From Saussurea involucrata (lineage: Eukaryota; Streptophyta; Magnoliopsida; Asterales; Asteraceae): a stretch of DNA of 64,000 nucleotides. The DNA lies in the NCBI GenBank assembly GCA_033807775.1, contig CM066313.1:57509984-57573983 (forward strand). The letters are read 5' to 3'. The notes beneath the pieces were generated by a model. That model did no database searches, was not told the DNA's origin, and saw only the letters and a list, made by a program, of their open reading frames with translations. Each line of letters begins with the position of its first letter. The first letter of the stretch is position 1. Made by a program: the position numbers and the translations under genes. Positions 21,276 to 32,952 of this stretch are shown one piece after another.

Positions 21276-24200
21276 ATGTCTGGAATTCGAAGAAGTGGTC
21301 AGATTTCTCTGCATTCTACTAAATCTATGATGGATTCATCTGATTCGGATAATGATGAAGTACAGAATAGAGCTGTAGAGGAAGAGGCAATAAGGAATGA
21401 TGGAGAAGATGAACAAATGGATGAATCTGAAGGAAATGCAGATGAGGTAAACATTAATATTGAACATGAACAAAGTGCTGCAGGGTCGATTATGTCAGAT
21501 AGACCTATTTCAGTGGAAAGGGTTGTTCCTGAGAGTGAGTGGTTGAAATTATCTGAAAATAATTGTGTTATAGTATTTGAGGAAAGTCGATTTAAGCCTG
21601 AACACAGAATTATCATGGAGTTATTCAAACATCATCCTTACAGAAAATGGTTTACAAGAAGCAAAAATGTTCCTGTTCAGTACATTCAACAATGGTGGAA
21701 ACATCTTAGGTTAGAAGATAATAAATTTGTGTCTGAAATTGGAGGAGTGACATTTGCCCTATCCATCTCTGCGTTAAGAGAATTGTTGAATCTACCAGAA
21801 AAAGATGATGTACAAAGAAGAACAGATTTTGAAGACTCACCCCTAACAGAGGAATTAATAGCAGAGTTTATGAAATTGGGATATAATGAAGGATTGAGGA
21901 CTCTCAGTTTGTTCAGAAGGAATAAACTACCACCTATTTGGGCTTGTTTCTTTCATGTGGTAAATAAGTGTTTGTCAGGAAAAATAGTTCTGCTGATCAA
22001 GGTTCCAAACAGATTCTTCAGATCTTTCAGGGTTTAGTGAAGAATAGGCATTATGACTACACTTCGATACTGTGGGAAGACATGAAGAATACCTTTGAGA
22101 AAAATCAGAAAGCAATTCAGAGGAAAACAAAGGATGCTCCTCTGACATACATACCTTACATAAGGTATTGCCAGATTGTAATCTGGTATGCAATGCAGGA
22201 AAATAGAATAATATCAAGAAGATCAAATGAAGAGCAAGGTCCTACATTCTACTTGGGTAAGATGACCTCAGTTACTAGACTTGAAAATTATCCAAATCAT
22301 AAACTGTTGCCAAAATCACTTAGGAATTATATCCCAAGAGAGAGTGAGATTTTAAAAGCTTATTGCACCTCTATGGGAATTGAATTACCTCAAATCCTTA
22401 CCCAAGAGGACCAACCTGAGAAGAGAGGTGAGGGGTCTAGTCGAATTAGAGAGGGGGAGGATGTTCAAATGGGTGAACATTCTAAGAGAATTGAGGGGGA
22501 AAATTCTGAGAGCTTGGTTAGACTTGGTGAGGAAAAACAGAATGAGGGTGGTGAGGATGAGAGATTGTTAACAGAGGTTCAAATAGAAAGAGATGCCTCT
22601 GAACCAGCTAATCTTGACCAGGTAACCACAACTGCTATTGGTTCACATTTCTTGGTGTCCAATATTGAAACAAACACCATGGACCTAGTGGTGGATCTTG
22701 AACAACCCATCCATACCCACTCAGAAGCATTTAAACATGCTACTGTTTCACAAAATTCAGGGGAACCATCCGAAACTCATTTGGAGGGAGGTGATCAATC
22801 CTAACCTATTTTTCAACACATTGAGTCTGAATATCACAGTCCTATTCATATTGAGCCTGAAATTCCTTCTCACACTTGCACAAATCAGGAGTTTCGTATT
22901 CCTGAAACTACATTCATAGACATACCTAATGTTGGGTGTCGAGGATTGGATGGAAGTCCTGGTGAGGTGAACATTACAAAAGCCTCATTCAAACGTGCAT
23001 CTGTTGTACAAGATGACTTTGTGTTATCTACAGGCCATGAGCCCTCTGGGCACATGAAAACTGGACCATCTGTTGGTTCAGGTTCACTGTTAGAAACTTC
23101 TGAATTTGAAAAGATTCAGAAACAAAACAAGGAGATGGGGGAAAAAGTAGAAAATTTGGAGAAGAAGGTGGAGGATTTGAATGATGAGGTGATAGATTTG
23201 AAAGATGTGTTGCAGAGAAAGTTGAATTCTGTTGAAACCAAAGTAGATGATGTAAAGAAATCCTTGGATTCTCATAAAAAGGAGATCAAGGATATGATGT
23301 CTGGTTTTCAAAAAGATATGTTAAAACAAATGCAAGGTATGCAGGAATCTATACTGAAAGCACTGAGTGTATCAATGGCTTCTACTTCAAAGCCTCTTGA
23401 GCCTGTTCCTGTTGCATAAGCTGAACCTGAAGGTACTTCCAATCAGAACTTGAACAGAAAGTTTGATGATAATGAACCTCATGATCATCAAAAGGGGGAG
23501 AAAAGACAGAGGTTAAGTTCTGATGATGACATTGGCATAGAAGGCTTTGAAATAGTAGATATGCACTTAGCCAGTACAAAAAGTTCAGAAGATCAAGCAC
23601 AGGAAAATTTAAAGGCAATGATTCAGATAGTTCAGATTGATAGCTCAGATACAGAGGAAATGGAGTTGGAGAGTAAGATGGTAGTGATTCAGATAAAACA
23701 GAGGAACTGAATTTAGACACAGAGATGGAAGGAAACTCAGATGAAACTGTAGCTATTGAGGAATCTGAATTGAGATCAGAAGAAACAGTGGAAAGTGCAG
23801 TGGTCAACACGTGTACAGATATTGTGGTCTATAACAAAGAAAATGTGATGGATTCTAAATTAGAAGAAAGGAGGTTGAGTGAAGAATTGATTAGAAGGAT
23901 GCATAATGAATTGATCAGAGCTTTGAATACTCAGAAAGTTCAACAAGGGATAAAAATGGTAAGACCTATTGATCTGATGGGAGAAGAAGACAGAACTGTG
24001 GATTATTCTCAGAATTTTAAGCATGAATTTCGATTTAACTATGCTGATGAGTTAAATACAGAAGAAGAATATGATAAAGTGGAAGATTACTTTATGCCTT
24101 CTGAGTATATATTCAGAAAACCAATTGAGATTCCCAAGGTTGATTTGCAGATCTTAGAAGAACTTGTATGTGATTTTATCCTGGAGTTGAGTGATGTACC

Positions 24201-25933
24201 ATTGGCCAGACAATTTCATGATGACATTTTTCCTGCGGAAATGTATGAAAATCTCTACCACACAGAAGGAGAGTATGAGCTTTTGGAGAGCAATGTTGAT
24301 GGTTTCATGGATGAAAGAGTTCAGATAATCTATGCAGAAGCCTCTAACAGATTTAGAATTCCTGACTCAAGACTGCATATTCAGAAAAGGATTGAGAAAG
24401 TTCTGATGTTTCAACAAGAAGAATTCAGTGGTTTGATATTTGTAAGAATGGAAGTGATGAAGGAAAAAAATACAAATTTTTCCATGTCCAGTTTTGACTT
24501 TCACAGACTAACCCTTGATGATCAGATATTTCTAGTTAAGTTCTTTGCTAGTACTAAAGAAGCCTTAATAGAAATTGAATGCAGAAGAATTCTGGGTATC
24601 TATGTCAGAAATATGTATTTGTATGATTTTCAACTAGCCATTGAAGGAAGAAAGGAGAAGTGCAACCTGAGTTGTCCAATAAAGAATGCAGAATTTGGAA
24701 TATCTTTGAAGGGATTTGTAAATGAAGGAATGGAAAATGAAGGGTATGCATATATAGTTCAAGGAAGGCTTGAAATGTTCAGACTAAAAGAGTTGGTAAA
24801 GTATAGTGATGCAACTCTAAATTGGTTACTGATTGAAATGAAAGTAAGTGTGAATACTGAAAGAGAGAATTTAAAGATAAGATGTGTAAACTCTGTGAAA
24901 AGAAGGTTGAATCTCAGAAGAAAGATCAGAAGTTGTAGTAAATGGTTGCTATCTAAGATTAATCCCAAAAAGATGTTACATAATGATTTTGTGTTTCCTG
25001 CTGAGTATGAAGTGAATGAAATTCTGACAGATGAAGTTGAAGAAGTGCAGGACACAACTCCTCAGAATGTGCAGATAACTAGTTTTGATCAAGCTGAACA
25101 ATCTGAACCAAAAGAAGATGAAATATCCATTGATCTGAATGGATACTTTCTTGAATTTGATCTACCTGAGTTCTTCAAACCTAAAGAGATACAATTTTTG
25201 GATGTGTATTATGATAGACCAAAGGAGACTCAGATCTGGTTGGCAGAAAAATCAAGATGTCTTGGCAAGTCAAAGCAAGCTGTTTATTCAGATTTCCTAA
25301 TCACTGGAATCAGAGAATTGAAAGTTAAACATTTCAGAAAGTTGGAGTATATGTCTTTTGAAGTTCTGAGAGAGGATGGCAAGGTTTACTACTTTACTGA
25401 TGCAGATTTTAAGAAATTATCAGTGGTTGACTTCTACAGATTACACAGCCTTCTATGCTTCAAAGAGTCAAGCAAAGACAGAAATGAAAGGAAGGCTAGA
25501 AGTGTGGTGATTGAGGCTATGTTTTACATCTTGAGGTGGCATTGTTATACAGATTTTCAAATAGCTATGTGTTTATCTGGCAAATCCCAACACAGATCAT
25601 GATCAGAAAAAGGTATTGAAGACTGGAAGTGTTACTAGACATCCAGATTTGGGAGTCTTTTTGAAAAACAAAAGTGGAAAGATCTTCTTCAGAGCAAAGG
25701 AAACTGCAAAATATTGTTCTGGAACTTTAAGGATCATAAAGCACAATTTGGAGAAAAAGATGCTGAAAGTGAAGGAAGCAAATATAACTCAAGAAGCAAT
25801 CAATCAACAAGTGGAAATTATTCAAGAAATCATTGTCAAAATTGACAAGAGACTTAATCTGAGAAATGTGCTACTTCAGAAAATTGTTCCTGCTCTGAAA
25901 GAACTTGATGATGCAAAGTTTAAGTTTATTTGA
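21276..25933 (+). pseudogene. S3 accessory ('env-like') region, broken into several frames
   Basis: The ATG at 21276 is the first in frame and sits ~100 bases after the TATA-like site. Segments: 21276-22037 (acidic N-terminus, then 'YIQQWWKHLRL' and 'LPPIWACFFHVV..CLSGKI'), a frameshift near 21990, 21968-22804, TAA 22802-22804, 22946-23419 (clear coiled-coil of ~100 residues), TAA 23417-23419, 23450-23710, a frameshift near 23680, 23725-25602 (625 aa, unknown fold), a further frameshift, and 25616-25933 (helical). The three segments from 21968 to 23710 share one frame, so the ancestral product may have been one very large protein. The first domain is homologous to the S2 and S1 accessory cores. 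No membrane segment, signal peptide or known enzyme motif is visible. Confidence 0.7.
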
Positions 25934-25948
25934 CAAAAAGGGGGAGAT
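25934..25948 (+). other. S3 polypurine tract
   Basis: AAAAAGGGGGAGAT immediately before the 3' LTR; it primes plus-strand synthesis in Copia elements. Confidence 0.88.
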
Positions 25949-26503
25949 TGTTAGATCTGAAGTTTTGTCAATAAACCAAGTGTTGAAGATCTGATAAGAA
26001 GACTCAGATGTTCTGAGTAGAGGAGTCAGAGGTCTGACTAAGAATGCTCAGAAGGATTGCTTTGATATATCGCTAAGTACTGAAGTCTGAAAAGATGAGT
26101 CAGAGATCTGAGAAGAGAAGTCAGAGTTCTGAGAGAAAGAGTCATAAGCTCTAAGAAGCGTTATCAGAAGAATGTTCAGAAGTTATAAACAACCTGTTCA
26201 GAACTTATGACTACATACTTTACTTAGTATTTAGTTAACTAATTAGGACACGTGTTTTGTTCCTATTAGTCTTTCTTATTTGTACTGTAGCTTTAATATT
26301 TCCGTTGCAGTATAAATAGTTGTTAGCATTACTTTGCTAACTGATTTTCCCGAATATACTTGTATTCATTCTTTGTAATCTTTGAGATTCTCTCTCTCTA
26401 AGATCTGTATTTCTGTTCATCATTGAATACAATTGGGTTTGATCATACAACTTCTCAATTACTGTTTTCTATATTGATTGTAAGATTAGATCCTGAAATT
26501 ACA
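25949..26503 (+). repeat. S3 3' LTR (555 bp)
   Basis: It has the same length and ends as 10391-10945, with about seven substitutions by eye. Some of these fall in CAGA/TCTG boxes (for example a CAGAAGCTCTGAG box reads CATAAGCTCTAAG here). It is followed by the duplicated target GAATC at 26504-26508. Confidence 0.93.
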
Positions 26504-27713
26504 GAATCTTTCTTCAGAGGCTTCTTGGTGTTCTTCTTCTTCTTCTGGTGTATCCTCTGTCGTAGTGCGTGCCTTTGTAGTTGATCCTACAATTTGTGGA
26601 ATGATTGGTATGAGTGGTGGTGGAGTTTGTTCCTCTGAGGACGTATAGACTTGGTCCTCTATAATCTCTGTAATTGGTTCCTCTGTGGTTTGTGGAGTTT
26701 GTTTTTCAGCAGCTTTGTGGTCGTTTTCCTTGGTGTTTCATCTTCTGCAGTCTCTTCCTCGGCATTTGCGTCTGTAGCATTTACAGAAGAAGGTGAAGCA
26801 TTATTTGGACCAGTTAGAGTCATACCTGTAGGATTTTGACCGACAGAAGATGGTTCTGCAGAAGCTCTGATGGTTCCAACAGAGGGATCAATGTCGTCGT
26901 GGAACATCTCTAATAATAGAAGATTTAAGTCTTCTTTCGTTTGCGAGATGCTAGAGGATTCCCCTTTAAGTCCGAGTTCTAAACTGATTTGCTCAGAAGT
27001 CTTTTGGAATGAATCATCAAAAGAAACATTGATGCTTTCTACGATTTTGCGAGATCTTGTAAGGAATGCTCTGTAGGCTTTGGAAGTGGCAGAGTATCCA
27101 ATGAATTTGCCTTCGTCAGCTTTTACCTCAAACTTTCATCTGGAATCTCTGTCGTTTAGAACAAAGCATTTACATCCGAACACATGGAAAAATTTGATGT
27201 TTGGCCGCCTTTTGTTGATCAATTCGTAAGGAGTCTTGAGGTGTCTTTTCACAATGGTTGAACGATTATGTGTATAACAAGCGGTAGAAATCGCTTCTGC
27301 CTAAAAGTTCATCGGTAATCCGCATGCTGATAGCATAGCTCTTGCGGCCTCCACGAGCGTTCGATTCTTTCTTTCGACTACGCCGTTCTGCTGTGGAGTG
27401 CGAGCGGCAGAGAAGTTCTGTGATATTCCTTCTGTAGAAAAATAGGCTTCAATGATAGAGTTTTTAAATTCTGTGCCATTGTCACTTCTTAACTTCTGTA
27501 TTCTGCATTCATAAAGAACTTGGATTCTTTTCATTAGTTTAATCAAGATAATTGGAACATCTGATTTCTTTCGAACAAATTCAACCCATGTGAAACGCGA
27601 ATACTCGTCAATTAAGACAAGTATGTATTTCTTGCCACCTCGGCTCTGTATGGCAATGGGACCGTAGAGGTCGACATGAAGCATGTACAGAGGCCTAGTG
27701 CAAGACACATCTG
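26504..27713 (-). pseudogene. S2 pol, integrase core and linker to RT
   Basis: Minus-strand continuation of S2 pol between TG-1 and S3. The integrase catalytic core begins at 27713 with the Asp of 'LHVDLYGP', then 'LRSDNGTEF' and 'GVVERKNRT', so all three DDE acids are present. It is followed by the C-terminal 'FHVFGCKCFV' region and a Glu/Thr-rich linker toward RT. Breaks: TAG 27303-27301, TGA 27138-27136 and a frameshift near 26735. TG-1 cut the gene just upstream of the first catalytic Asp; S3 cut it in the linker. Integrase inserts the DNA copy into the host chromosome. Confidence 0.85.
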
Positions 27714-27991
27714 TGTTAAACCCTAAAGATCAATCAAGATAGAGAAGATGTGAATTTGTCATCTCATTGATCAAGAACACTGTATACAAGATAGGAGTTA
27801 TGCACAAGTGTTTCTCTCTCTAGAATATAAGAATGTCAGTTAAGTATGTCTAGAGTCTTTTCAACTAACACACAACAAAACCTATATATACTAAACACTA
27901 TATAAGGTGTAAACAACACAATACAACTCAATACATTGACTTTGACTTTGACCTTTCTATATTTAAACCTTGAAGACATATTGCACTAACA
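27714..27991 (-). repeat. TG-1 3' LTR (278 bp)
   Basis: Plus-strand text runs TGTTAAACC ... CACTAACA, next to ATCTCCCCCTT, the complement of the polypurine tract AAGGGGGAGAT. A TATA-like run lies at about 27883-27890. Confidence 0.92.
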
Positions 27992-29480
27992 ATCTCCCCC
28001 TTGGATTCAAGGTTTAAACAAATGCGATCAGCAGGCTTTAGCTTTCTTGAATCTTCGGTCTTCATCAAAGCTTGTCAAAGTCAAAACGTCATCCAATCTT
28101 CAAACGACAAAAAACGAACTTCTGACTTCGAGCAGGAGAATAAGAATCTTCACACAAAGCTTTTTAAAACCTTAAGCACAAGTTCAAGAAAAAGAGATCA
28201 CAAAATGATCAATCGATTTTTCTCAAACTCTTGAAGAATTCTCCCCATTTCCATTGACGAGAATTTCATTCTTCAGTGTCGGTCTTCATAAACGCGCAAG
28301 TTCAAAAGAAAGAGATCACATAAATGATCAATCGATTTCTTAAAAACTCTTGAAGAATAAAACTCCCCCTATCATTTCTTGAAACGACATTTTCTTTCTA
28401 CAAATCTCCCCGTTGACATTAAAACGAAACTTTGATTTTAAACTTTCTTTGACATGAAATTGATGTAGACATTCTCCCCCTTTTTCGATGAAAGTGAGCA
28501 TCACGAGCATCGAAAATCTTTTCAATTTCAGTCACGAACAATCTCCCCCGACTCAAACAATTCTCCCTCTTGAAAATCACAAACAATCTTCCCATAAACG
28601 AATGATCTTGCTCCCTCTAAAAATAAGAATTATAGAGCAAATTCATTTTCTCCCCCTGAAAATTTGCATAAAATTTCATCAGCGCACAATTTACCAAACT
28701 TATATAAGGAAAATTGAATTCATTGAACGACATTTTATAACTAACAACATTTAATCATTTGAACACCAAACAAAAGAAATTCAACTTAATGAATGTAACA
28801 GATATTTCCATCAAGTGAAATCAAATGCATGCGTTTGGATTCAAAAACAAGACATCATCGCATATCGAGTTACAAAAGTTCAATTTCAACCCCTTTATAA
28901 AATCTATTTTGTGAACTAGCATGCGAAATATGATTAGCAACAAGCAAATGCACCTCTAAAACCTATAAGAATACTTTGCTCTTACTCACACTATTTGTCC
29001 AAAACCAGAATTTTCACAAATTTACAGGTTTATCGCGACTTTGTATTTTCCCCAAGTTTCAAGATGTGTGCTCTTAGGCTTCTTTTCATATTGTGCACAT
29101 TGGCAACTTTTATTATGTGCTCATTGGCATCTTTTATAATCAAACAGTTTATTAAGACTAAGATACACCGTAAACGTAACTTTCTAACTGGTCCTATAGC
29201 AGGATTTGGGTCAGCCGATCCCAGACCAGTTGGCCTTAGGGGCTAGGTGTCGAGCACCCCTTGGGACTTATTTTCCCGAACCAGAAAGGCTACATCGATA
29301 TACCTTAATCCCATCTGTACCAGTAAAACATGGCTTTCTACCTGATTCTATAGCAGGATTTGGGTCAGCCAATCCCAGATAAGTTGATCTTAGGGGCTAG
29401 GTAACGAGTACCCCTTGGGACTTAATCTCCCAAACTAGATAGGCCACAGGCACAGACTATCAAACTGAATGGTTTTATTA

Positions 29481-29513
<33 letters not shown>

Positions 29514-30200
29514 TTATTATTATAGCATCTCAATCACTTGGTTCAAAAACGTAGTGCTTCTCCCATATTTTCGTTTTCAATCATGAGTAAGACGAATAGG
29601 CTTTGTGAGCATTGTATTCTAAATAAGTCTAGATTTACACAATTTTGCACTTGTATCAAAATCTCAAACATGTTTCGCTGACCTTTCGACTTATTTTAGA
29701 AGCGAAAGTAGAAACAAATATAACTCCGACGATACAAAAATGCTCGTAAAATCATCCTTAACACACATTTTATTCATTGAATGAAAATTTGAAGAATTTC
29801 ACTTCATTGAATTAAATTTGTGAAGGTTCAAACTTTCAACGTTAGTAGAAATAAAATATAACACAATGTTACCTTTTTATTACTTGATTTGAGAAACAAA
29901 AAGATATGGCAGTTAAAGTTCAAAAAGATATCACCTGATAAGTACGAGTTCTAAACTGGTTTGTTTAGAAGTCATTACCGTTGAAGTGCGGGTTTTGAAC
30001 TGATGTGTTCAAAAACCATTATCTTTTATCTCACTCTCTCTCCCCCTACAAAATACCGAAAGATTTATCAAATCGCACATGTATATATATAAACAAAATA
30101 GAAAACTCCCTGAAAATATGTGATGTTCAATGTCTTCTTGAATGCACAAGTACTTCATCTTCAGAGAGTTCAACGCTTGTCTCTAAATCTGCAAAACAGA
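27992..30200 (-). other. TG-1 3' non-coding region
   Basis: No ORF of substance is present. It contains the polypurine tract (28002-27992), further CTCCCCC-type tracts (about 28470, 28545, 28653 and 30042), a TA microsatellite (about 29478-29503) and the duplicated ~150-bp structured segment at 29180-29460. TG-2 carries the same region at 54148-56432. Confidence 0.75.
29180..29460 (-). repeat. Imperfect tandem duplication with hairpin potential in TG-1
   Basis: Two copies of a ~150-bp unit share 'CTATAGCAGGATTTGGGTCAG' and 'CCCCTTGGGACTTA'. Copy 1 has the hairpin GGTG-TCGAG-CACC; copy 2 has GGTA-ACGAG-TACC, a paired change. Copy 1 also has AACTGGTC ... GACCAGTT. TG-2 has both copies at about 55340-55620. 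Confidence 0.7.
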
Positions 30201-31616
30201 TTAAGTAGATTTTGGTACCCAACGAGTCTTGGGTCCTGACACGTTAAGCGGAGCTCTATAAGAAGGAAAATGGTAAGTACCATACCAATATTGAACATAA
30301 TTATTATTAACAAAATCCTTATTTCCGCAATAAGAATTAACAAAAGAATTAACTTTCGTTGTAAAATTCTTATTTGGAAATGATGATTTTGGTACATCTT
30401 TTCCAGGAAATTTACCTTTTACCTTCCATTGCATGTTGACTCTTTTGTAGGAAGGAAGATCAACATAGTATTTGGAAGACATATCCACAGAATGCTCGTA
30501 GAAAATGTTAGAAGGACGCATCGGACATTCTGAAAAACACTCGGAGTTGTTGAACAACCTCACTTTGTCTTTTAAGGCATTTCGTTCCTTTGTCATCAAC
30601 TCGAGCTTCTTCCGAATATCGCAATTCACCCTCTTTTCCTTCATGATGTCTGTAGATAAATCCGCCAAATTATTTGTGACTTTCTGAATTTCTTGCTGAA
30701 ATATCTTCCGTTCTACAGAAAAGTCATCATTTAGGCTCCTTGCTTGAAACTCAGCTTTCTTTCTCTTTTCTAACTCACTTCTTTCCAAATCCAACTCCTC
30801 TTGCAGTTCAGAAATTTTCTCTGAAAGCTTCCCATTCTTCACTTCAAACTCTTTCCTTTTAACCTCAAACTCGGCTCTTTCCTTCTCCACCTTTTTCTTC
30901 TCTAAAAATAATACTTTCTGAAAATCTGAGTTCTGCTTGGAAAGTCTTTGGAATTGTAGTTCAAAAACTTTGTTATCTTCATAAGCTTTAGTCTTCATCT
31001 TCAATTCCTTTTCAAGATCCGAAATTTTTAGAGGTAGACCCTCTCTTTCTTTCTTATGTTCTTCTCTTTCATCTGTTATTAATTTTTCTAAATCTGATAG
31101 TCTCTTTGTAAGCTCAGTGATTTTCTCAGAATCTTCTATCACATCCTTCATATCTTCCTTTTTCTCTAAATCAATTTTCTTCTCTTCTGCTTTCGACGGT
31201 TTCTCTATGTGAATTTCTGATGTTGTCTGATTTGTATCCTCCTTATCAGCATTCTTCACTTTCTTTACCCTGAAATCAACATACGATCCATGCATTAGCT
31301 TCGTTAATTCCTTCCACAACAACATAGGATTATTTTTGAAAGCATTTAATCGAGCACAAGTATATTGTGGAAGTTTGGAAATAACAAGGATCAAATATGA
31401 TGTTGCATCTTTATCAGCTCTCTTCCGATATATCTCTTCTTTAGTAAAATCTTCTTCCCGTTTATAAAGGATCAACGGGCCTTCGGTGAAAGATTTTATC
31501 ATTAAATCTCCATTTTCTCTTCTCGAAATGAAATCCATGAAGTCGACCGTCCATTTCACAAAATCCGAATCCTTGTTAAGCATCAGAGGACGATTAACTG
31601 AAACTTGATAAGCCAC
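30201..31616 (-). CDS. TG-1 gag-like coiled-coil protein (471 aa)
   Basis: One uninterrupted frame runs from the ATG at 31616-31614 to TAA 30203-30201. Residues 1-110 resemble the N-terminal half of a Copia UBN2 gag domain ('GPLILYKREEDFTKEEI', 'LWKELTKLMHGS'). Residues ~150-360 are a long Glu/Lys coiled-coil. The tail ends 'KTRWVPKST', the same WVPK ending that precedes the gag stop in S1, S2 and S3. No CCHC zinc knuckle is present, so RNA binding would need another region. It is much shorter than the gags of S1 and S2 (780-805 aa before any stop). It probably assembles particles or lets the RNA enter those of a partner; this is inference. Confidence 0.85.
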   Translation of the reverse strand: MAYQVSVNRPLMLNKDSDFVKWTVDFMDFISRRENGDLMIKSFTEGPLILYKREEDFTKEEIYRKRADKDATSYLILVISKLPQYTCARLNAFKNNPMLLWKELTKLMHGSYVDFRVKKVKNADKEDTNQTTSEIHIEKPSKAEEKKIDLEKKEDMKDVIEDSEKITELTKRLSDLEKLITDEREEHKKEREGLPLKISDLEKELKMKTKAYEDNKVFELQFQRLSKQNSDFQKVLFLEKKKVEKERAEFEVKRKEFEVKNGKLSEKISELQEELDLERSELEKRKKAEFQARSLNDDFSVERKIFQQEIQKVTNNLADLSTDIMKEKRVNCDIRKKLELMTKERNALKDKVRLFNNSECFSECPMRPSNIFYEHSVDMSSKYYVDLPSYKRVNMQWKVKGKFPGKDVPKSSFPNKNFTTKVNSFVNSYCGNKDFVNNNYVQYWYGTYHFPSYRAPLNVSGPKTRWVPKST

Positions 31617-32674
31617 GATAAACAGTAAGAAAGAGCTTAATCTGAACCGATAGTAAGGACATAAATGAATAGTAAAGTTTGACCGAACAGTACTAAAAAA
31701 ATTTATATAAAACTTTTTCTTGAAAAACTCTTAAAATGTATGAAATACACTATAGAAAAAATTTCATTATAAAAAAATACACATTTTTTTTTATTATCGT
31801 CTGAAAATAACCAAGTCAGATGAACAGAGAAATTTTTTTTGACTAAGTGTCAGTTTTCGCAATCAATAGTTGCGAAAACCACCAGTATGCGTAAGCTGAA
31901 GAAACGAAAAGCCAGAGTTTTCGCAAGCAACAGTTGCAAAAAGTAGACTTGGAAAATCTTGAAGAGATCTGAGGTATGCGTGACAGAGGGATACGCAAAG
32001 TTACTGTTTGCGTGTCTTTGGCTTGCGAAAAGTTACAGTTTTCGTGTCTTTGAGTTGCGAGAAGTTACTGTTCGCTTGAAAGAAGCTTGCGAAAAGTTCC
32101 TGTTCACGTGTCTTTGGAATGCGAAAACTCCACTTGGATTCTGAAGACCTTCAAATGATGATGAACTTGCGAAAACCACGATGAATCTTGCGAAAAGCTC
32201 GATGAATCTAGCGATAAGTACAGATCTTGCGAAAAGTTCACAAATAATCTCAAAAACGTCTGAAATCTGAATGTCTCTGCAAGAAACTTCACATATATGC
32301 TCGAAATAGCAGTCTGAATGTACTTTCTTCACACCACAATCACTGAAAACGTCTGAATTTCAATCCTTGTAGATCGAACAGAACCTCAAGTTCGAACTCC
32401 AAAAATCTCACAGATCTTCAAAATTGAACCTCAAATCAATGAAATTGGCCTTCGAAACCTTCTTTAATCACGTTCCAAATCAGATCACGAATCTACTGAT
32501 ACCAAATTTGAAGCAATTCGATCACAAACAAAGAATTTTTGAAAAAATCTCAAGAAAACGAGATTTCTTGAGAAAAATCAAGAAATTAATCAAATTTTCT
32601 TGATAATCTTCACAAAAATTTGTGTATGATCACAGAAACACTCTCTGAATCTAAGATCCTGCTCTGATACCAAT
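31617..32674 (-). other. TG-1 5' leader with primer site and 32-bp repeats
   Basis: The primer site reads TGGTATCAGAGC on the minus strand (32674-32663), next to the LTR. The leader contains at least five units at exact 32-bp steps (anchors 31999, 32031, 32063, 32095 and about 32127), each built on GCGAAAAGTTACTG followed by a CGTGTCTTTG-type spacer. More TTGCGAAAA copies extend to about 32240 and around 31860-31940. Confidence 0.8.
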
Positions 32675-32952
32675 TGTTAAACCCTAAAGATCAATCAAGA
32701 TAGAGAAGATGTGAATTTGTCATCTCATTGATCAAGAACACTGTATACAAGATAGGAGTTCTGCACAAGTGTTTCTCTCTCTAGAATATAAGAATGTCAG
32801 TTAAGTATGTCTAGAGTCTTTTCAACTAACACACAACAAAACCTATATATACTAAACACTATACAAGGTGTAAACAACACAATACAACTCAATACATTGA
32901 CTTTGACTTTGACCTTTCTATATTTAAACCTTGAAGACATATTGCACTAACA
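32675..32952 (-). repeat. TG-1 5' LTR (278 bp)
   Basis: It differs from 27714-27991 at two positions only. It is flanked on the left by the minus-strand primer site and on the right by the target duplication ATCTG. Confidence 0.93.

Larger units (their letters stand above)
10391..26503 (+). mobile_element. S3, complete Sirevirus-like Copia element (16.1 kb)
   Basis: It is bounded by two 555-bp LTRs and by a perfect five-base target duplication, GAATC, at 10386-10390 and 26504-26508. The order is LTR, degenerate primer site, a 2-kb leader, an unrelated internal LTR-like segment (13030-13404), a second primer site, gag, pol, a spacer with phased boxes, an accessory region, polypurine tract, LTR. 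About seven mismatches separate the two LTRs by eye (~1.3%), indicating a fairly recent insertion. Gag, pol and accessory frames all carry breaks, so it could not have moved on its own in its present state. Confidence 0.93.
27714..32952 (-). mobile_element. TG-1, gag-only LTR element (5.2 kb)
   Basis: Two 278-bp LTRs with only two mismatches and a perfect five-base duplication, ATCTG (27709-27713 and 32953-32957), define the element. Minus-strand order: LTR, primer site (32674-32663), 1-kb leader with 32-bp repeats, one gag-like ORF, 2.2 kb of non-coding sequence, polypurine tract, LTR. There is no protease, integrase, RT or RNase H. The layout matches the TR-GAG class (terminal-repeat retrotransposons with a GAG domain) described in plants. 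It must rely on enzymes supplied by another element. Confidence 0.92.

Noticed and set aside
28995..29246. An 83-codon ORF with a hydrophobic stretch, repeated at 55152-55403
   Set aside because: It lies on the opposite strand to TG gag in its 3' region. Conservation is explained by the two TG copies being closely related; no start context or homology supports a gene.
29478..29503. TA dinucleotide run in TG-1 (and 55634-55675 in TG-2)
   Set aside because: Ordinary microsatellite; no further signal around it.
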